A model generated the notes under the pieces. The model did not search any database. It worked only from the letters and a program-made list of their open reading frames with translations, and was not told where the DNA came from. A stretch of DNA of 11,690 nucleotides from Gammaproteobacteria bacterium (GTDB taxonomy: Bacteria; Pseudomonadota; Gammaproteobacteria; Nitrosococcales; Methylophagaceae): positions 25,749 through 37,438 of the forward strand of contig NVVP01000012.1 in the NCBI GenBank assembly GCA_002402245.1, written 5' to 3'. Shown here one piece after another: positions 1-6,488 of the stretch. The translations under genes and the position numbers were made by a program. Every line of letters begins with the position of its first letter. The first letter of the stretch is position 1.

Positions 1-878
1 TGTTGCTTGAATGTGAGCAGGCAGGCGTTGAAATTAAAACTCGCTGTGATATTTCTCAGATTAAGTCTATCCCTGAATCCGACCAGATTAAATCAAATTA
101 TAGCCTTAATATTAAGCAAGAATCAGCTGTAGAAACACTTAATTGTGAATCATTAGTGGTCGCAACAGGTGCGCTTTCTATTCCTTCATTAGGGGGTAGT
201 GGCTTGGGTTATGACATTGCCAAACAGTTTGGTTTAAGCTTAACGGAAAGACGAGCAGGCTTAGTACCTTTTATGTTTAGTGATAGCATGAAGACCATGT
301 GTGAACGTTTATCCGGCTTGGCTTTAGAGGTCGATTTAACATGTAATGGCCAAACATTCACCGAAAATTTATTGTTCACCCACCGAGGAATGAGTGGCCC
401 AGTGGTTTTGCAATTATCTAATTACTGGCATGCAGGCGATAAAGTAACGATTAATTTAATTCCTTATCTTGATATGGCTAATTACTTATTAATAGAAAAA
501 AAGAAAAATGGTAAGCGTTTATTACGCAATGTATTAACGCAAAAACTGGCTAAAGCACTGGTTAATGAGCTACAAGCATTATGGTGGCCAGAAAGAGAAA
601 CAGTTCCTTTAGCTGAGTTTAGTGATAAACAGCTCATTAAAGTGGGTAATCATATAAACCAATGGATAGTTAAGCCTTCCGGTTCTGAAGGTTATAGAAC
701 GGCTGAAGTGACATTGGGCGGAGTTGATACTGATGGGATTAGCTCTAAAACAATGGAAGCAAAGCAGCAGCAAGGTCTCTATTTTATTGGTGAAGTATTA
801 GATGTTACCGGCCATTTAGGCGGCTTTAATTTTCAATGGGCATGGTCATCAGGTTATAGCGCCGGTTTGTTTGTTTAA
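1..878 (+). CDS. HI0933/YhiN-family NAD(P)/FAD-dependent oxidoreductase, 5' end outside window
   Basis: Partial gene. The frame is open from the first bases of the window, so the true start and the N-terminal FAD-binding Rossmann glycine motif lie upstream; about 291 C-terminal residues are visible. Diagnostic HI0933-family pieces are the LVVATGALSIPSLGGSG stretch (about visible residues 51-67), a central LFTHRGMSGPVVLQLSNYW block (about 124-142) and the C-terminal GLYFIGEVLDVTGHLGG / NFQWAWSSG block, which in this family contacts the flavin. Members are predicted flavoproteins with no well-established substrate (E. coli YhiN is one). The usual family form is TGWLGGYNF; here it reads TGHLGGFNF, a mild variation. 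The gene ends with TAA about 105 bp before rhlE on the same strand, with no clear terminator between them. The family call is firm; the biochemical role is not known. Confidence 0.88.
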   Translation, partial: LLECEQAGVEIKTRCDISQIKSIPESDQIKSNYSLNIKQESAVETLNCESLVVATGALSIPSLGGSGLGYDIAKQFGLSLTERRAGLVPFMFSDSMKTMCERLSGLALEVDLTCNGQTFTENLLFTHRGMSGPVVLQLSNYWHAGDKVTINLIPYLDMANYLLIEKKKNGKRLLRNVLTQKLAKALVNELQALWWPERETVPLAEFSDKQLIKVGNHINQWIVKPSGSEGYRTAEVTLGGVDTDGISSKTMEAKQQQGLYFIGEVLDVTGHLGGFNFQWAWSSGYSAGLFV

Positions 879-899
879 ATATCCCCTTACTTTCTATAG

Positions 900-905
900 T
901 ATAAT
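900..905 (+). promoter_or_regulatory. candidate -10 element for rhlE
   Basis: A perfect TATAAT lies in the 105-bp gap before rhlE. No good -35 hexamer sits 16-18 bp upstream and there is no TG extension, so this is a weak promoter call resting on one hexamer in AT-rich DNA. If used, transcription would start near 912 and leave a leader of about 70 nt before the chosen ATG at 984. Confidence 0.3.
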
Positions 906-983
906 TACGCTTAATTTTTCTCCTGGCTGGCAAGTTTATTACTTTTGTCATGTCTTTCAATGTTAATCGAGCAAACAATCACT

Positions 984-2330
984 ATGTCATTTTCTACTCT
1001 GGGTCTTTCTGAACCGTTACTTCGTGCCGTTGAAGAAAAGGGTTACACCACGCCATCACCTATTCAACTTGAGGCGATTCCAGCTGTATTGACAGGAAAA
1101 GATGTCATGGCTGCAGCGCAGACGGGAACAGGTAAAACAGCCAGTTTCACCTTACCGTTATTGCATTTATTAGAAGGTGGTTCTCGAGTACGAGCTAATC
1201 ATATTCGCGCATTAGTATTAACACCAACACGTGAATTAGCTGCGCAAGTGCATGATAATGTGGTTATGTATGGCAAGCACTTATCTTTACGCTCAGCGGT
1301 GGTATTTGGCGGTGTGAAAATTAATCCTCAGATGATGAAATTACGCAAAGGTGTGGATGTATTAGTCGCAACACCCGGTCGATTAATGGATTTATATAAT
1401 CAAAATGCAGTTAATTTTTCAGATGTTGAAATTTTAGTACTGGATGAAGCCGATCGCATGCTGGATATGGGCTTTATTAATGATATTCGTAAAATCATGG
1501 CTTTAATGCCTAAAAAGCGCCAAAACCTATTATTCTCAGCTACGTTCTCAGGTGAAATTCGCACGTTAGCAACCAAGTTATTAAATGATCCTATTCAAGT
1601 TGAAATAAGCCCGAAAACAACCACGGCGGAAGGTATTAAGCAGTCGATGTTTGAAGTTGATAAAACTCAGAAAACGGCCTTATTAATTCATTTAATTGGT
1701 AGCAATAACTGGAATCAAGTATTGGTATTTATGCGAACTAAGCATGGCTGCAATAGATTAGTTAAAAAGCTGGAGCAGTTTGGAATCACTGCTGCTGCAA
1801 TTCACGGTAATAAAAGCCAGGGTGCGAGAACGCGTGCTTTAGCTGAGTTTAAATCTAATAAAATACGTGTTTTAGTAGCAACAGATATTGCTGCTCGTGG
1901 TATTGATATTAGCGAATTACCTCATGTTATTAACTTTGAATTACCTAATGTTCCTGAAGATTATGTGCATCGTATTGGTCGTACTGGCCGTGCTGGATCA
2001 GAAGGTGAAGCGATATCGTTGGTGAGTGCAGATGAAGTTGAATTCTTATCTGATATTGAGAACTTAATTCGTCAAACTTTAGCACGTGATGTTGAACAAG
2101 GTTTTGTTCCTCTTCAAGGCGTGCCGCTTACTAAGTTAGGAACGCCGAGATCAAGCAAAGCTAAAAAGCCTCGCCGTTCAGGCAATGGCGGTAATGGTGC
2201 TGCACGATCTGGATCAGGTCAGAGAAAAGAACCTGCCGCTAACCGTAATCGTCGTGGCAACAATGCGAATAGTTCTGGTAAACCAGCTCATGCGGGCCAA
2301 CGCCGAAGCCGTAAACCAGCCGCTAAATAA
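984..2330 (+). CDS. rhlE: ATP-dependent DEAD-box RNA helicase RhlE
   Basis: 448-residue ATP-dependent RNA helicase that remodels RNA duplexes, in E. coli linked to ribosome assembly and RNA turnover. All core motifs are present: Q motif with F3 and Q28, Walker A AQTGTGKT (45-52), PTRELAAQ (81-88), TPGR (130-133), DEAD (154-157), SAT (185-187), ATDIAARGID (299-308) and HRIGRTGR (329-336). A basic, Gly/Arg/Lys/Asn-rich tail (about 388-448) follows, typical of RhlE and likely an RNA-binding extension. The ATG at 984 was chosen because MSFSTLGLSEPLLRAV matches the usual RhlE N-terminus. An in-frame TTG at 945 would add 13 unconserved residues. The ribosome-binding site is poor (GAG at 969-971). 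yaiI starts 16 bp after the stop, so the two may be cotranscribed. Confidence 0.93.
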   Translation: MSFSTLGLSEPLLRAVEEKGYTTPSPIQLEAIPAVLTGKDVMAAAQTGTGKTASFTLPLLHLLEGGSRVRANHIRALVLTPTRELAAQVHDNVVMYGKHLSLRSAVVFGGVKINPQMMKLRKGVDVLVATPGRLMDLYNQNAVNFSDVEILVLDEADRMLDMGFINDIRKIMALMPKKRQNLLFSATFSGEIRTLATKLLNDPIQVEISPKTTTAEGIKQSMFEVDKTQKTALLIHLIGSNNWNQVLVFMRTKHGCNRLVKKLEQFGITAAAIHGNKSQGARTRALAEFKSNKIRVLVATDIAARGIDISELPHVINFELPNVPEDYVHRIGRTGRAGSEGEAISLVSADEVEFLSDIENLIRQTLARDVEQGFVPLQGVPLTKLGTPRSSKAKKPRRSGNGGNGAARSGSGQRKEPAANRNRRGNNANSSGKPAHAGQRRSRKPAAK

Positions 2331-2346
2331 AATGGGTTGAAGTTAG

Positions 2347-2799
2347 ATGAAGATATGGGTGGATGCCGATGCCTGTCCGGTAGTGATTAAAGACATTTTA
2401 TTTAAGGCTGCTGAGCGGACTAAAGTAGATATGACCTTAGTTGCCAATCATAGTATGCGAGTGCCTCCTTCACGCTACATTTCATTCTTGCAGGTCAGCC
2501 AAGGTTTTGATGTGGCCGATAATGAAATCGTGCAGAGATTAACCAAAGGTGACTTAGTGATCACGGCAGATATTCCATTAGCTGCAGAAGTGGTTGAAAA
2601 GGGCGGTCATGCCTTAAACCCTCGTGGTGAAATGTATACCGTTGAAAATATTAAGGCACGCTTATCGATGCGTGATTTTATGGAAGAGTTACGCTCAACA
2701 GGCGTACAAACTGGTGGCCCTTCAGCATTAAACCAAGCTGATAGACAAAAGTTTGCTAATAATCTAGATTCATTTTTAACCAAACATATAAGTGATTAG
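2347..2799 (+). CDS. yaiI: YaiI/YqxD family protein (UPF0178)
   Basis: 150 residues, close to the roughly 152 of E. coli YaiI and collinear with it. Conserved family stretches are the N-terminal IWVDADACPVVIKDIL, VPPSRYI, GFDVADNEIV, GDLVITADIPLAAEV, ALNPRGE, MRDFM and TGGPSAL. Family members have a PIN-like/NYN nuclease-type fold with conserved acidic residues (here the DADAC aspartates at 6 and 8 and the aspartates of DVADNE and TADIP), so a nuclease activity is suspected, but the cellular substrate is not established. No signal peptide or membrane segment is seen. It begins 16 bp after rhlE and is followed about 50 bp later by a strong bidirectional terminator, so it is the last gene of this + strand run. 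The Shine-Dalgarno is weak. Family identity is secure, function is not. Confidence 0.9.
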   Translation: MKIWVDADACPVVIKDILFKAAERTKVDMTLVANHSMRVPPSRYISFLQVSQGFDVADNEIVQRLTKGDLVITADIPLAAEVVEKGGHALNPRGEMYTVENIKARLSMRDFMEELRSTGVQTGGPSALNQADRQKFANNLDSFLTKHISD

Positions 2800-2849
2800 T
2801 TAATAAGCCTAGTTATATTTATGTGTTATTGAGTATAGAACAGGCAATA

Positions 2850-2886
2850 AAAAAGGCGCTACTGCATTATGCAGTAGCGCCTTTTT
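2850..2886. terminator. bidirectional Rho-independent terminator between yaiI and amtB
   Basis: The sequence forms a near-perfect hairpin. Arm 2850-2866 (A5 then GGCGCTACTGCA) pairs with 2870-2886 (TGCAGTAGCGCC then T5) around a 3-nt loop. The GC-rich stem is flanked by an A-tract on the left and a T-tract on the right, so transcripts from either side end in a stem followed by U residues. It sits between the converging ends of yaiI (2799) and amtB (2904), which fits a shared terminator. Confidence 0.93.
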
Positions 2887-2903
2887 AGTTTCTAGCTTAC
2901 GTG

Positions 2904-4199
2904 TTACTTAGTATTGCTAGTGAACTCAGGATACGCTTCCATCCCACATTCGCTTAAATCAACACCGTCATACTCTTCTTGCTCAGATACTCGGATACCC
3001 ATAATCACTTTGATTAGGAACCAAACAACAAAGCTAGCAACAAAGACCCAAGTGAAAATAGTCAATGCACCGACTAATTGGCCTACTATTGTTGCATCAG
3101 AGTTAGTCCATGGCACTGCAAGCAGACCCCATAAACCAACCACACCATGCACAGAGATGGCACCAACAGGATCATCTATTTTTAGCTTGTCTAAGGCAAG
3201 GATTGAGAATACAACTAAACCACCACCGATAGCACCGATAAGTGTTGCGATTAATGGTGTAGGTGTATCTGGGCCTGCAGTAATTGCTACAAGACCTGCT
3301 AGCGCACCATTTAATGTCATAGTTAAATCTGCTTTACCAAACAGGATTTTAGCAATAACTAAGGCAGCAATAACACCACCTGCAGCTGCAGCATTAGTAT
3401 TTAGGAACACCATCGCAACTGCATTTGCACTTGCCATATCACCTAATTTTAATACTGAACCACCATTAAAGCCGAACCAACCTAACCATAGGATAAAGGT
3501 ACCTAATGTTGCAATCGGTAAGTTTGCGCCTTGAATTGGGCGAACTTCACCGTTAGGACCATATTTTCCTTTACGTGCACCTAATAAGATAACACCTGCT
3601 AATGCAGCTGCAGCACCGGCCATATGAACAATACCTGAACCTGCAAAATCAAGGAAACCAAAGTCATCGCCTAGGTTATACATACCGAATACATCTGCAC
3701 CACCCCAAGTCCATGAACCTTCTAATGGATAGATGAACGCAGTCATGACTACAGCAAATAAAGCAAAAGCCCATAATTTCATACGCTCAGCAACGGCGCC
3801 CGAGACAATAGACATTGCAGTAGCAACGAATACAACTTGGAAGAAGAAGTCTGATGCATCAGCATAAACAGAATCACCACCAAAGCCATTTTCAGCAGAA
3901 GCCGCTAATGCTGCTGCGGTTAGCGTATCATCACCTGCAATACCATCTAAAAACAAAGTTAGAGGTTCACCCGGGCTATACATAATGTCATAACCAATCA
4001 CCATATACGCGGTACATGCAATGGCGAACAAGATAATATTTTTAGTTAGGATCTCAGTAGTATTTTTAGCACGCACAAGGCCTGCTTCTAACATGGTAAA
4101 ACCAGCAGCCATCCACATGACTAATGCACCCATTACTAGAAAGTAAAAGGTGTCCATAGCATATTGGAGTTCGAAAATTTGATTTGTTACATTTTCCAT
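2904..4199 (-). CDS. amtB: ammonium transporter, Amt family
   Basis: 431-residue inner-membrane ammonium channel/transporter of the Amt/Mep/Rh family, with about 11 hydrophobic segments. The twin pore histidines are visible as H192 (in DFAGSGIVHMAG) and H351 (in VGAISVHGVVGLWG). The conserved aspartate before the first (D184), the FFFQVVF phenylalanine region (118-124) and WFGFNGGS (241-248) are also present. The C-terminal tail GIRVSEQEEYDGVDLSECG matches the cytoplasmic tail that contacts P-II in other bacteria. Unlike E. coli AmtB there is no obvious cleavable signal peptide. The start ATG at 4199 is preceded by AGGAG (4209-4213, - strand) at good spacing. It lies 18 bp downstream of the P-II gene, the conserved glnK-amtB order, and ends at the shared terminator. 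Probably transcribed from the sigma-54 promoter upstream of torF. Confidence 0.96.
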   Translation of the reverse strand: MENVTNQIFELQYAMDTFYFLVMGALVMWMAAGFTMLEAGLVRAKNTTEILTKNIILFAIACTAYMVIGYDIMYSPGEPLTLFLDGIAGDDTLTAAALAASAENGFGGDSVYADASDFFFQVVFVATAMSIVSGAVAERMKLWAFALFAVVMTAFIYPLEGSWTWGGADVFGMYNLGDDFGFLDFAGSGIVHMAGAAAALAGVILLGARKGKYGPNGEVRPIQGANLPIATLGTFILWLGWFGFNGGSVLKLGDMASANAVAMVFLNTNAAAAGGVIAALVIAKILFGKADLTMTLNGALAGLVAITAGPDTPTPLIATLIGAIGGGLVVFSILALDKLKIDDPVGAISVHGVVGLWGLLAVPWTNSDATIVGQLVGALTIFTWVFVASFVVWFLIKVIMGIRVSEQEEYDGVDLSECGMEAYPEFTSNTK

Positions 4200-4217
4200 T
4201 CTAATTAACTCCTAAAC

Positions 4218-4556
4218 TTATAGGGCATCAGAGCCGGTTTCGCTGGTGCGGATCCGAATCACTTGCTCTAATGGGTAAACGAAAATTTTGCCATCACCGA
4301 TTTTTCCAGTGTTAGCACCTTTGATGATAGCTTCAGTTACTTGCTCAACTAATTCATCATCTACTGCAATTTCTAGCTTAAGTTTAGGTAGAAAGTCGAC
4401 CACATACTCAGCACCACGATATAACTCAGTGTGACCTTTTTGGCGACCAAAGCCTTTCACTTCAGAAACGGTTAAACCTTGCACACCGATATCAGAAAGT
4501 GCTTCGCGCACATCATCAAGCTTGAACGGCTTGATTATCGCTACTACTTGTTTCAT
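4218..4556 (-). CDS. glnK: nitrogen regulatory protein P-II (GlnK type by linkage)
   Basis: 112-residue P-II signal protein, a trimer that senses 2-oxoglutarate and ATP/ADP and, in its GlnK form, plugs the Amt channel when ammonium is plentiful. The T-loop reads YRGAEYVVDF with the uridylylation tyrosine at position 51, and the C-terminal signature TGKIGDGKIFVYPLEQ is intact. The start was set at the ATG at 4556 (MKQVVAIIKPFK), which gives the canonical 112-residue length and has AAGGAA (4563-4568, - strand) six nt upstream. The frame stays open to 4589, but the extra 11 residues are not P-II-like and run into an intercistronic hairpin. Linkage to amtB supports GlnK rather than GlnB, since sequence alone does not separate them. 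It lies 57 bp after torF and 18 bp before amtB. Confidence 0.95.
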   Translation of the reverse strand: MKQVVAIIKPFKLDDVREALSDIGVQGLTVSEVKGFGRQKGHTELYRGAEYVVDFLPKLKLEIAVDDELVEQVTEAIIKGANTGKIGDGKIFVYPLEQVIRIRTSETGSDAL

Positions 4557-4582
4557 AGGTTGTTCCTTGGTAAATTTTAAAA

Positions 4583-4608
4583 TGGCCACTCGTTATATTG
4601 AGCGGCCA
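4583..4608 (-). terminator. intercistronic hairpin between torF and glnK; weak terminator or processing site
   Basis: In the transcript the arms are TGGCCGCTC and GAGTGGCCA, nine pairs including one G-U, around an 8-nt AU-rich loop. The stem starts five nt after the torF stop codon and is followed by only four U residues and then AAAA, so it looks like a leaky terminator or a 3'-end stabiliser rather than a full stop. It would let torF mRNA accumulate above glnK-amtB mRNA. Stem and position are seen directly; the function is inferred. Confidence 0.55.
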
Positions 4609-4613
4609 AAATA

Positions 4614-5330
4614 TTACATTGATTTAGAGATTGTGAAAATAGCACGACCATCAGCAAGATAATCATTATCTTGATCTGTATCGGTATAGCTCAAATCAAA
4701 GCCAAATCCGGCAAATTCTTTAGAAATACCAATGCTCCAATCTGCATATTCTGCATTTGAACCATCAATATCATAATAGCCAATACCTGCTGCTAAAGCG
4801 AAGTCTGCTGGCAGATCATATGATGCTGAAAGGTTGTAGTAGGTTGCATCTATATCATCATCGCCAAGGTATTCATCGCTATAACCAACAAATGCAGTTA
4901 CGAAGCTGTAGCTTAAGCTTGCGTAGTATTCATTCCAGTCACCATTGCCATCTGCAGTACTTGGGTAAATATAACGCAAGAAACCAAGATCATAGCTAAA
5001 GCCTGAATCGCCGATATCGCCACCAAAACCGGCGTAAACGTCAACTTCGACATGAGCTTGCTCATTATTGCCATCATCACCCTGAAGTGCGAAATCTACA
5101 TTCGATGCCCATGTTCCAGCATAAAAACCACTGCTGTGTGCATAGTCAAAGCTACCTGAAATGGCAAACTCGTTATCTGTTTGAGAGTAACCACGCCACA
5201 TGTAGTCAGTACTTAAGGCAACGCTTGCACTAGTCGAATGCGCGCCGTCTTCACTTTCCCATGCCATCGCGGAAGAAGTAGCAAGCAGTGTGCTTGCAGC
5301 CAATAATATTGATAATTGTTTTAGTTTCAT
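4614..5330 (-). CDS. TorF-family putative outer-membrane porin (Gcw_chp type)
   Basis: 238 residues with a clear Sec signal peptide: MKLKQ, a hydrophobic core, and AMA|W cleavage after about residue 23. The mature part begins with the family's hallmark block, STDYMWRGYSQTD (about 40-52), then FDYAHSSGFYAGTWASNVDF. It continues with alternating aromatic/polar beta-strand-like segments and acidic Asp/Gly/Asn-rich turns, as expected of a small outer-membrane beta-barrel. TorF-family (Gcw_chp) proteins are annotated as putative porins; no substrate is established. The final residue is Met (FTISKSM) rather than the usual C-terminal Phe, a small oddity for a barrel protein. The start has AGGG (5337-5340, - strand) just upstream. 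As first gene of a torF-glnK-amtB unit behind a sigma-54 promoter, it probably helps nitrogen compounds cross the outer membrane; that role is inferred. Confidence 0.87.
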   Translation of the reverse strand: MKLKQLSILLAASTLLATSSAMAWESEDGAHSTSASVALSTDYMWRGYSQTDNEFAISGSFDYAHSSGFYAGTWASNVDFALQGDDGNNEQAHVEVDVYAGFGGDIGDSGFSYDLGFLRYIYPSTADGNGDWNEYYASLSYSFVTAFVGYSDEYLGDDDIDATYYNLSASYDLPADFALAAGIGYYDIDGSNAEYADWSIGISKEFAGFGFDLSYTDTDQDNDYLADGRAIFTISKSM

Positions 5331-5369
5331 TTTTCACCCTTATATATAAACTATCTATTCAAATACATC

Positions 5370-5390
5370 CTACTGTCTTAAATACAGTAG
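5370..5390 (-). other. inverted repeat in the inferred torF leader
   Basis: CTACTGT (5370-5376) and ACAGTAG (5384-5390) are perfect inverted copies around a 7-nt AT-rich spacer. The repeat lies between the inferred sigma-54 start site (about 5406) and the torF ATG. It could be a leader hairpin or an operator. A 7-bp repeat can occur by chance. Confidence 0.35.
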
Positions 5391-5417
5391 TTGCGTATTC
5401 GACCGGTATATACTGCC

Positions 5418-5432
5418 GCAAGAATGAAGCCA
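5418..5432 (-). promoter_or_regulatory. sigma-54 (RpoN) promoter for torF-glnK-amtB
   Basis: On the - strand the sequence reads TGGCTTCATTCTTGC: a TGGC -24 element, 7 nt, then a TTGC -12 element. The spacing is exactly that of the consensus TGGCAC-N5-TTGC, with both the GG and GC invariant dinucleotides. Transcription would begin near 5406, about 75 nt before the torF start. The match is strengthened by an NtrC-like palindrome about 115 bp upstream and by the ammonium-uptake genes behind it. Confidence 0.75.
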
Positions 5433-5513
5433 TAAAATAACCGTATATATATCATAGCGTTATATATGTTGCGACAGTTTACCGTCACTGTTTGGTGCGG
5501 TTTAATTCTGTTT

Positions 5514-5530
5514 TGCACTAAAAGTGTGCG
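5514..5530 (-). promoter_or_regulatory. NtrC-like binding site upstream of the sigma-54 promoter
   Basis: TGCACTAAAAGTGTGCG contains the half-sites GCAC (5515-5518) and GTGC (5526-5529) separated by 7 bp, the arrangement of the NtrC consensus GCAC-N7-GTGC. Its centre is about 115 bp upstream of the inferred start, a usual enhancer distance for NtrC. Two more GTGC half-sites lie nearby (5495-5498 and 5541-5544), the latter forming TTTGCAC/GTGCAAA with the first half-site. The spacing to the sigma-54 promoter makes this credible; binding itself is inferred. Confidence 0.6.
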
Positions 5531-5540
5531 TTTGATCACA
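5525..5540. promoter_or_regulatory. CRP/Vfr-like palindrome in the torF-lgt intergenic region
   Basis: TGTGCGTTTGATCACA fits the CRP pattern TGTGA-N6-TCACA with one mismatch (C for A in the left half). It overlaps the right half of the NtrC-like site and sits about 53 bp upstream of the inferred lgt start. The match is good but is a single site in a gammaproteobacterial intergenic region. Confidence 0.4.
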
Positions 5541-5551
5541 GTGCAAAGTTA

Positions 5552-5579
5552 TTGGCTTTTAGCGTTAGCTTGCTATCAT
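5552..5579 (+). promoter_or_regulatory. candidate sigma-70 promoter for lgt
   Basis: TTGGCT (5552-5557) as -35, a 16-bp spacer, and TATCAT (5574-5579) as -10 with the extended TG two bases before it (TGC TATCAT). Transcription would start near 5586, giving a leader of about 30 nt before the ATG at 5615. The extended -10 compensates for a mediocre -35. Confidence 0.5.
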
Positions 5580-5614
5580 GTCAGCCAATAATTATCTATT
5601 TAGGTTATAAAACG

Positions 5615-6388
5615 ATGCTTTACCCTGCGATTGATCCTGTTGCAATATCCATAGGCCCATTACATATCCATTGGTATGGACTAATGTACTTAGCTGGTTT
5701 TGTCGGCGCATGGAGTTTAGGCAGGCTCCGAGCTAAACGTTACGGCTGGACGGCGGAGCAAGTTGAAGATTTATTGTTTTACGGTGCGATTGGGGTAATT
5801 ATTGGTGGTCGTTTGGGCTACTCATTATTTTATGATTTAGCTAATAATTTAGATAACCCGTTGAATATTTTAAAAGTATGGCAAGGCGGCATGTCCTTCC
5901 ACGGTGGGTTAATAGGTGTATTAGTCGCTTTTTGGCTGTTTTCTCGTAAAACAGGCAAGTCCTACTTTACGATTAGTGATTTTATTGCCCCAATGGTGCC
6001 AATAGGCTTGTTGTTTGGCCGAGTAGGTAATTTTATTAATGGTGAGTTATGGGGCAAAGTCTCCGATGTACCGTGGGCTATGGTCTTCCCTACCGGTGGT
6101 CCCTTACCTCGTCATCCATCAATGTTATATGAAGCGGCCTTAGAGGGATTAGTACTGTTCATTATATTATTTATATTCTCAGCAAAACCACGACCAGCAG
6201 GGGCGGTATCAGGCTTATTCTTATTGGGTTATGGCGTGTTTAGATTTGCGGTTGAATTTGTACGTACACCAGATGAACAGTATGGTTATCTGGCGCTTGA
6301 TTGGCTAACAATGGGGCAAATATTGTCGTTGCCGATGATTGTCTTGGGTCTGTTTATTTTAGTAAGGTCTTATAAAAAAGGTTTATAA
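5615..6388 (+). CDS. lgt: prolipoprotein diacylglyceryl transferase
   Basis: 257-residue integral inner-membrane enzyme that transfers diacylglycerol from phosphatidylglycerol to the lipobox cysteine of prolipoproteins, the first step of lipoprotein maturation. The Lgt signature GRVGNFINGELWG is at 135-147 (R136, N139, E144). The essential histidine is H96 in SFHGGLIG, and the C-terminal FRFAVEFVR block supplies R210, E214 and R217. About seven hydrophobic segments are seen. The ATG at 5615 gives the canonical start MLYPAIDPVAISIGPLHIHWYG. An in-frame GTG or TTG further upstream (to 5552) would add unconserved residues and overlap the promoter. AGG at 5602-5604 may serve as ribosome-binding site. 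The neighbours are not the thyA seen beside lgt in enterobacteria. It probably has its own promoter, divergent from torF. Confidence 0.95.
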   Translation: MLYPAIDPVAISIGPLHIHWYGLMYLAGFVGAWSLGRLRAKRYGWTAEQVEDLLFYGAIGVIIGGRLGYSLFYDLANNLDNPLNILKVWQGGMSFHGGLIGVLVAFWLFSRKTGKSYFTISDFIAPMVPIGLLFGRVGNFINGELWGKVSDVPWAMVFPTGGPLPRHPSMLYEAALEGLVLFIILFIFSAKPRPAGAVSGLFLLGYGVFRFAVEFVRTPDEQYGYLALDWLTMGQILSLPMIVLGLFILVRSYKKGL

Positions 6389-6441
6389 AGAAAGTGTCGA
6401 CTCGGTCATGGTTTTTACTGTTCAGCCTAATTTTGTCGTTA

Positions 6442-6447
6442 TATACT
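6442..6447 (+). promoter_or_regulatory. candidate -10 element for the 6489 gene
   Basis: TATACT (five of six matches to TATAAT) lies in the 100-bp gap after lgt, with only a poor -35 (TGTTCA, 6419-6424) 17 bp before it. No terminator is visible after lgt, so readthrough from lgt is an equally good explanation for expression. Confidence 0.22.
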
Positions 6448-6488
6448 CGGCGATTTTTCATGTAAAAACTTAAGGATGTTTAAATATT

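Noticed and set aside
945..983. upstream in-frame TTG start for rhlE
   Set aside because: It would add 13 residues absent from the family; the ATG at 984 gives the canonical RhlE N-terminus.
2914..3534. 206-codon open frame on the + strand opposite amtB
   Set aside because: It is antisense to a clear ammonium transporter gene, has low-complexity Thr/Pro/Ala composition typical of a shadow frame, and has no recognisable domain.
4757..4999. 80-codon open frame on the + strand opposite torF
   Set aside because: Its His/Ser/Gln-rich composition reflects reverse translation of the Asp/Tyr-rich barrel strands; no independent support.
5531..5546. FNR-type site (TTGAT-N4-ATCAA)
   Set aside because: Only the left half matches; the CRP-like reading of the overlapping sequence is clearly better.
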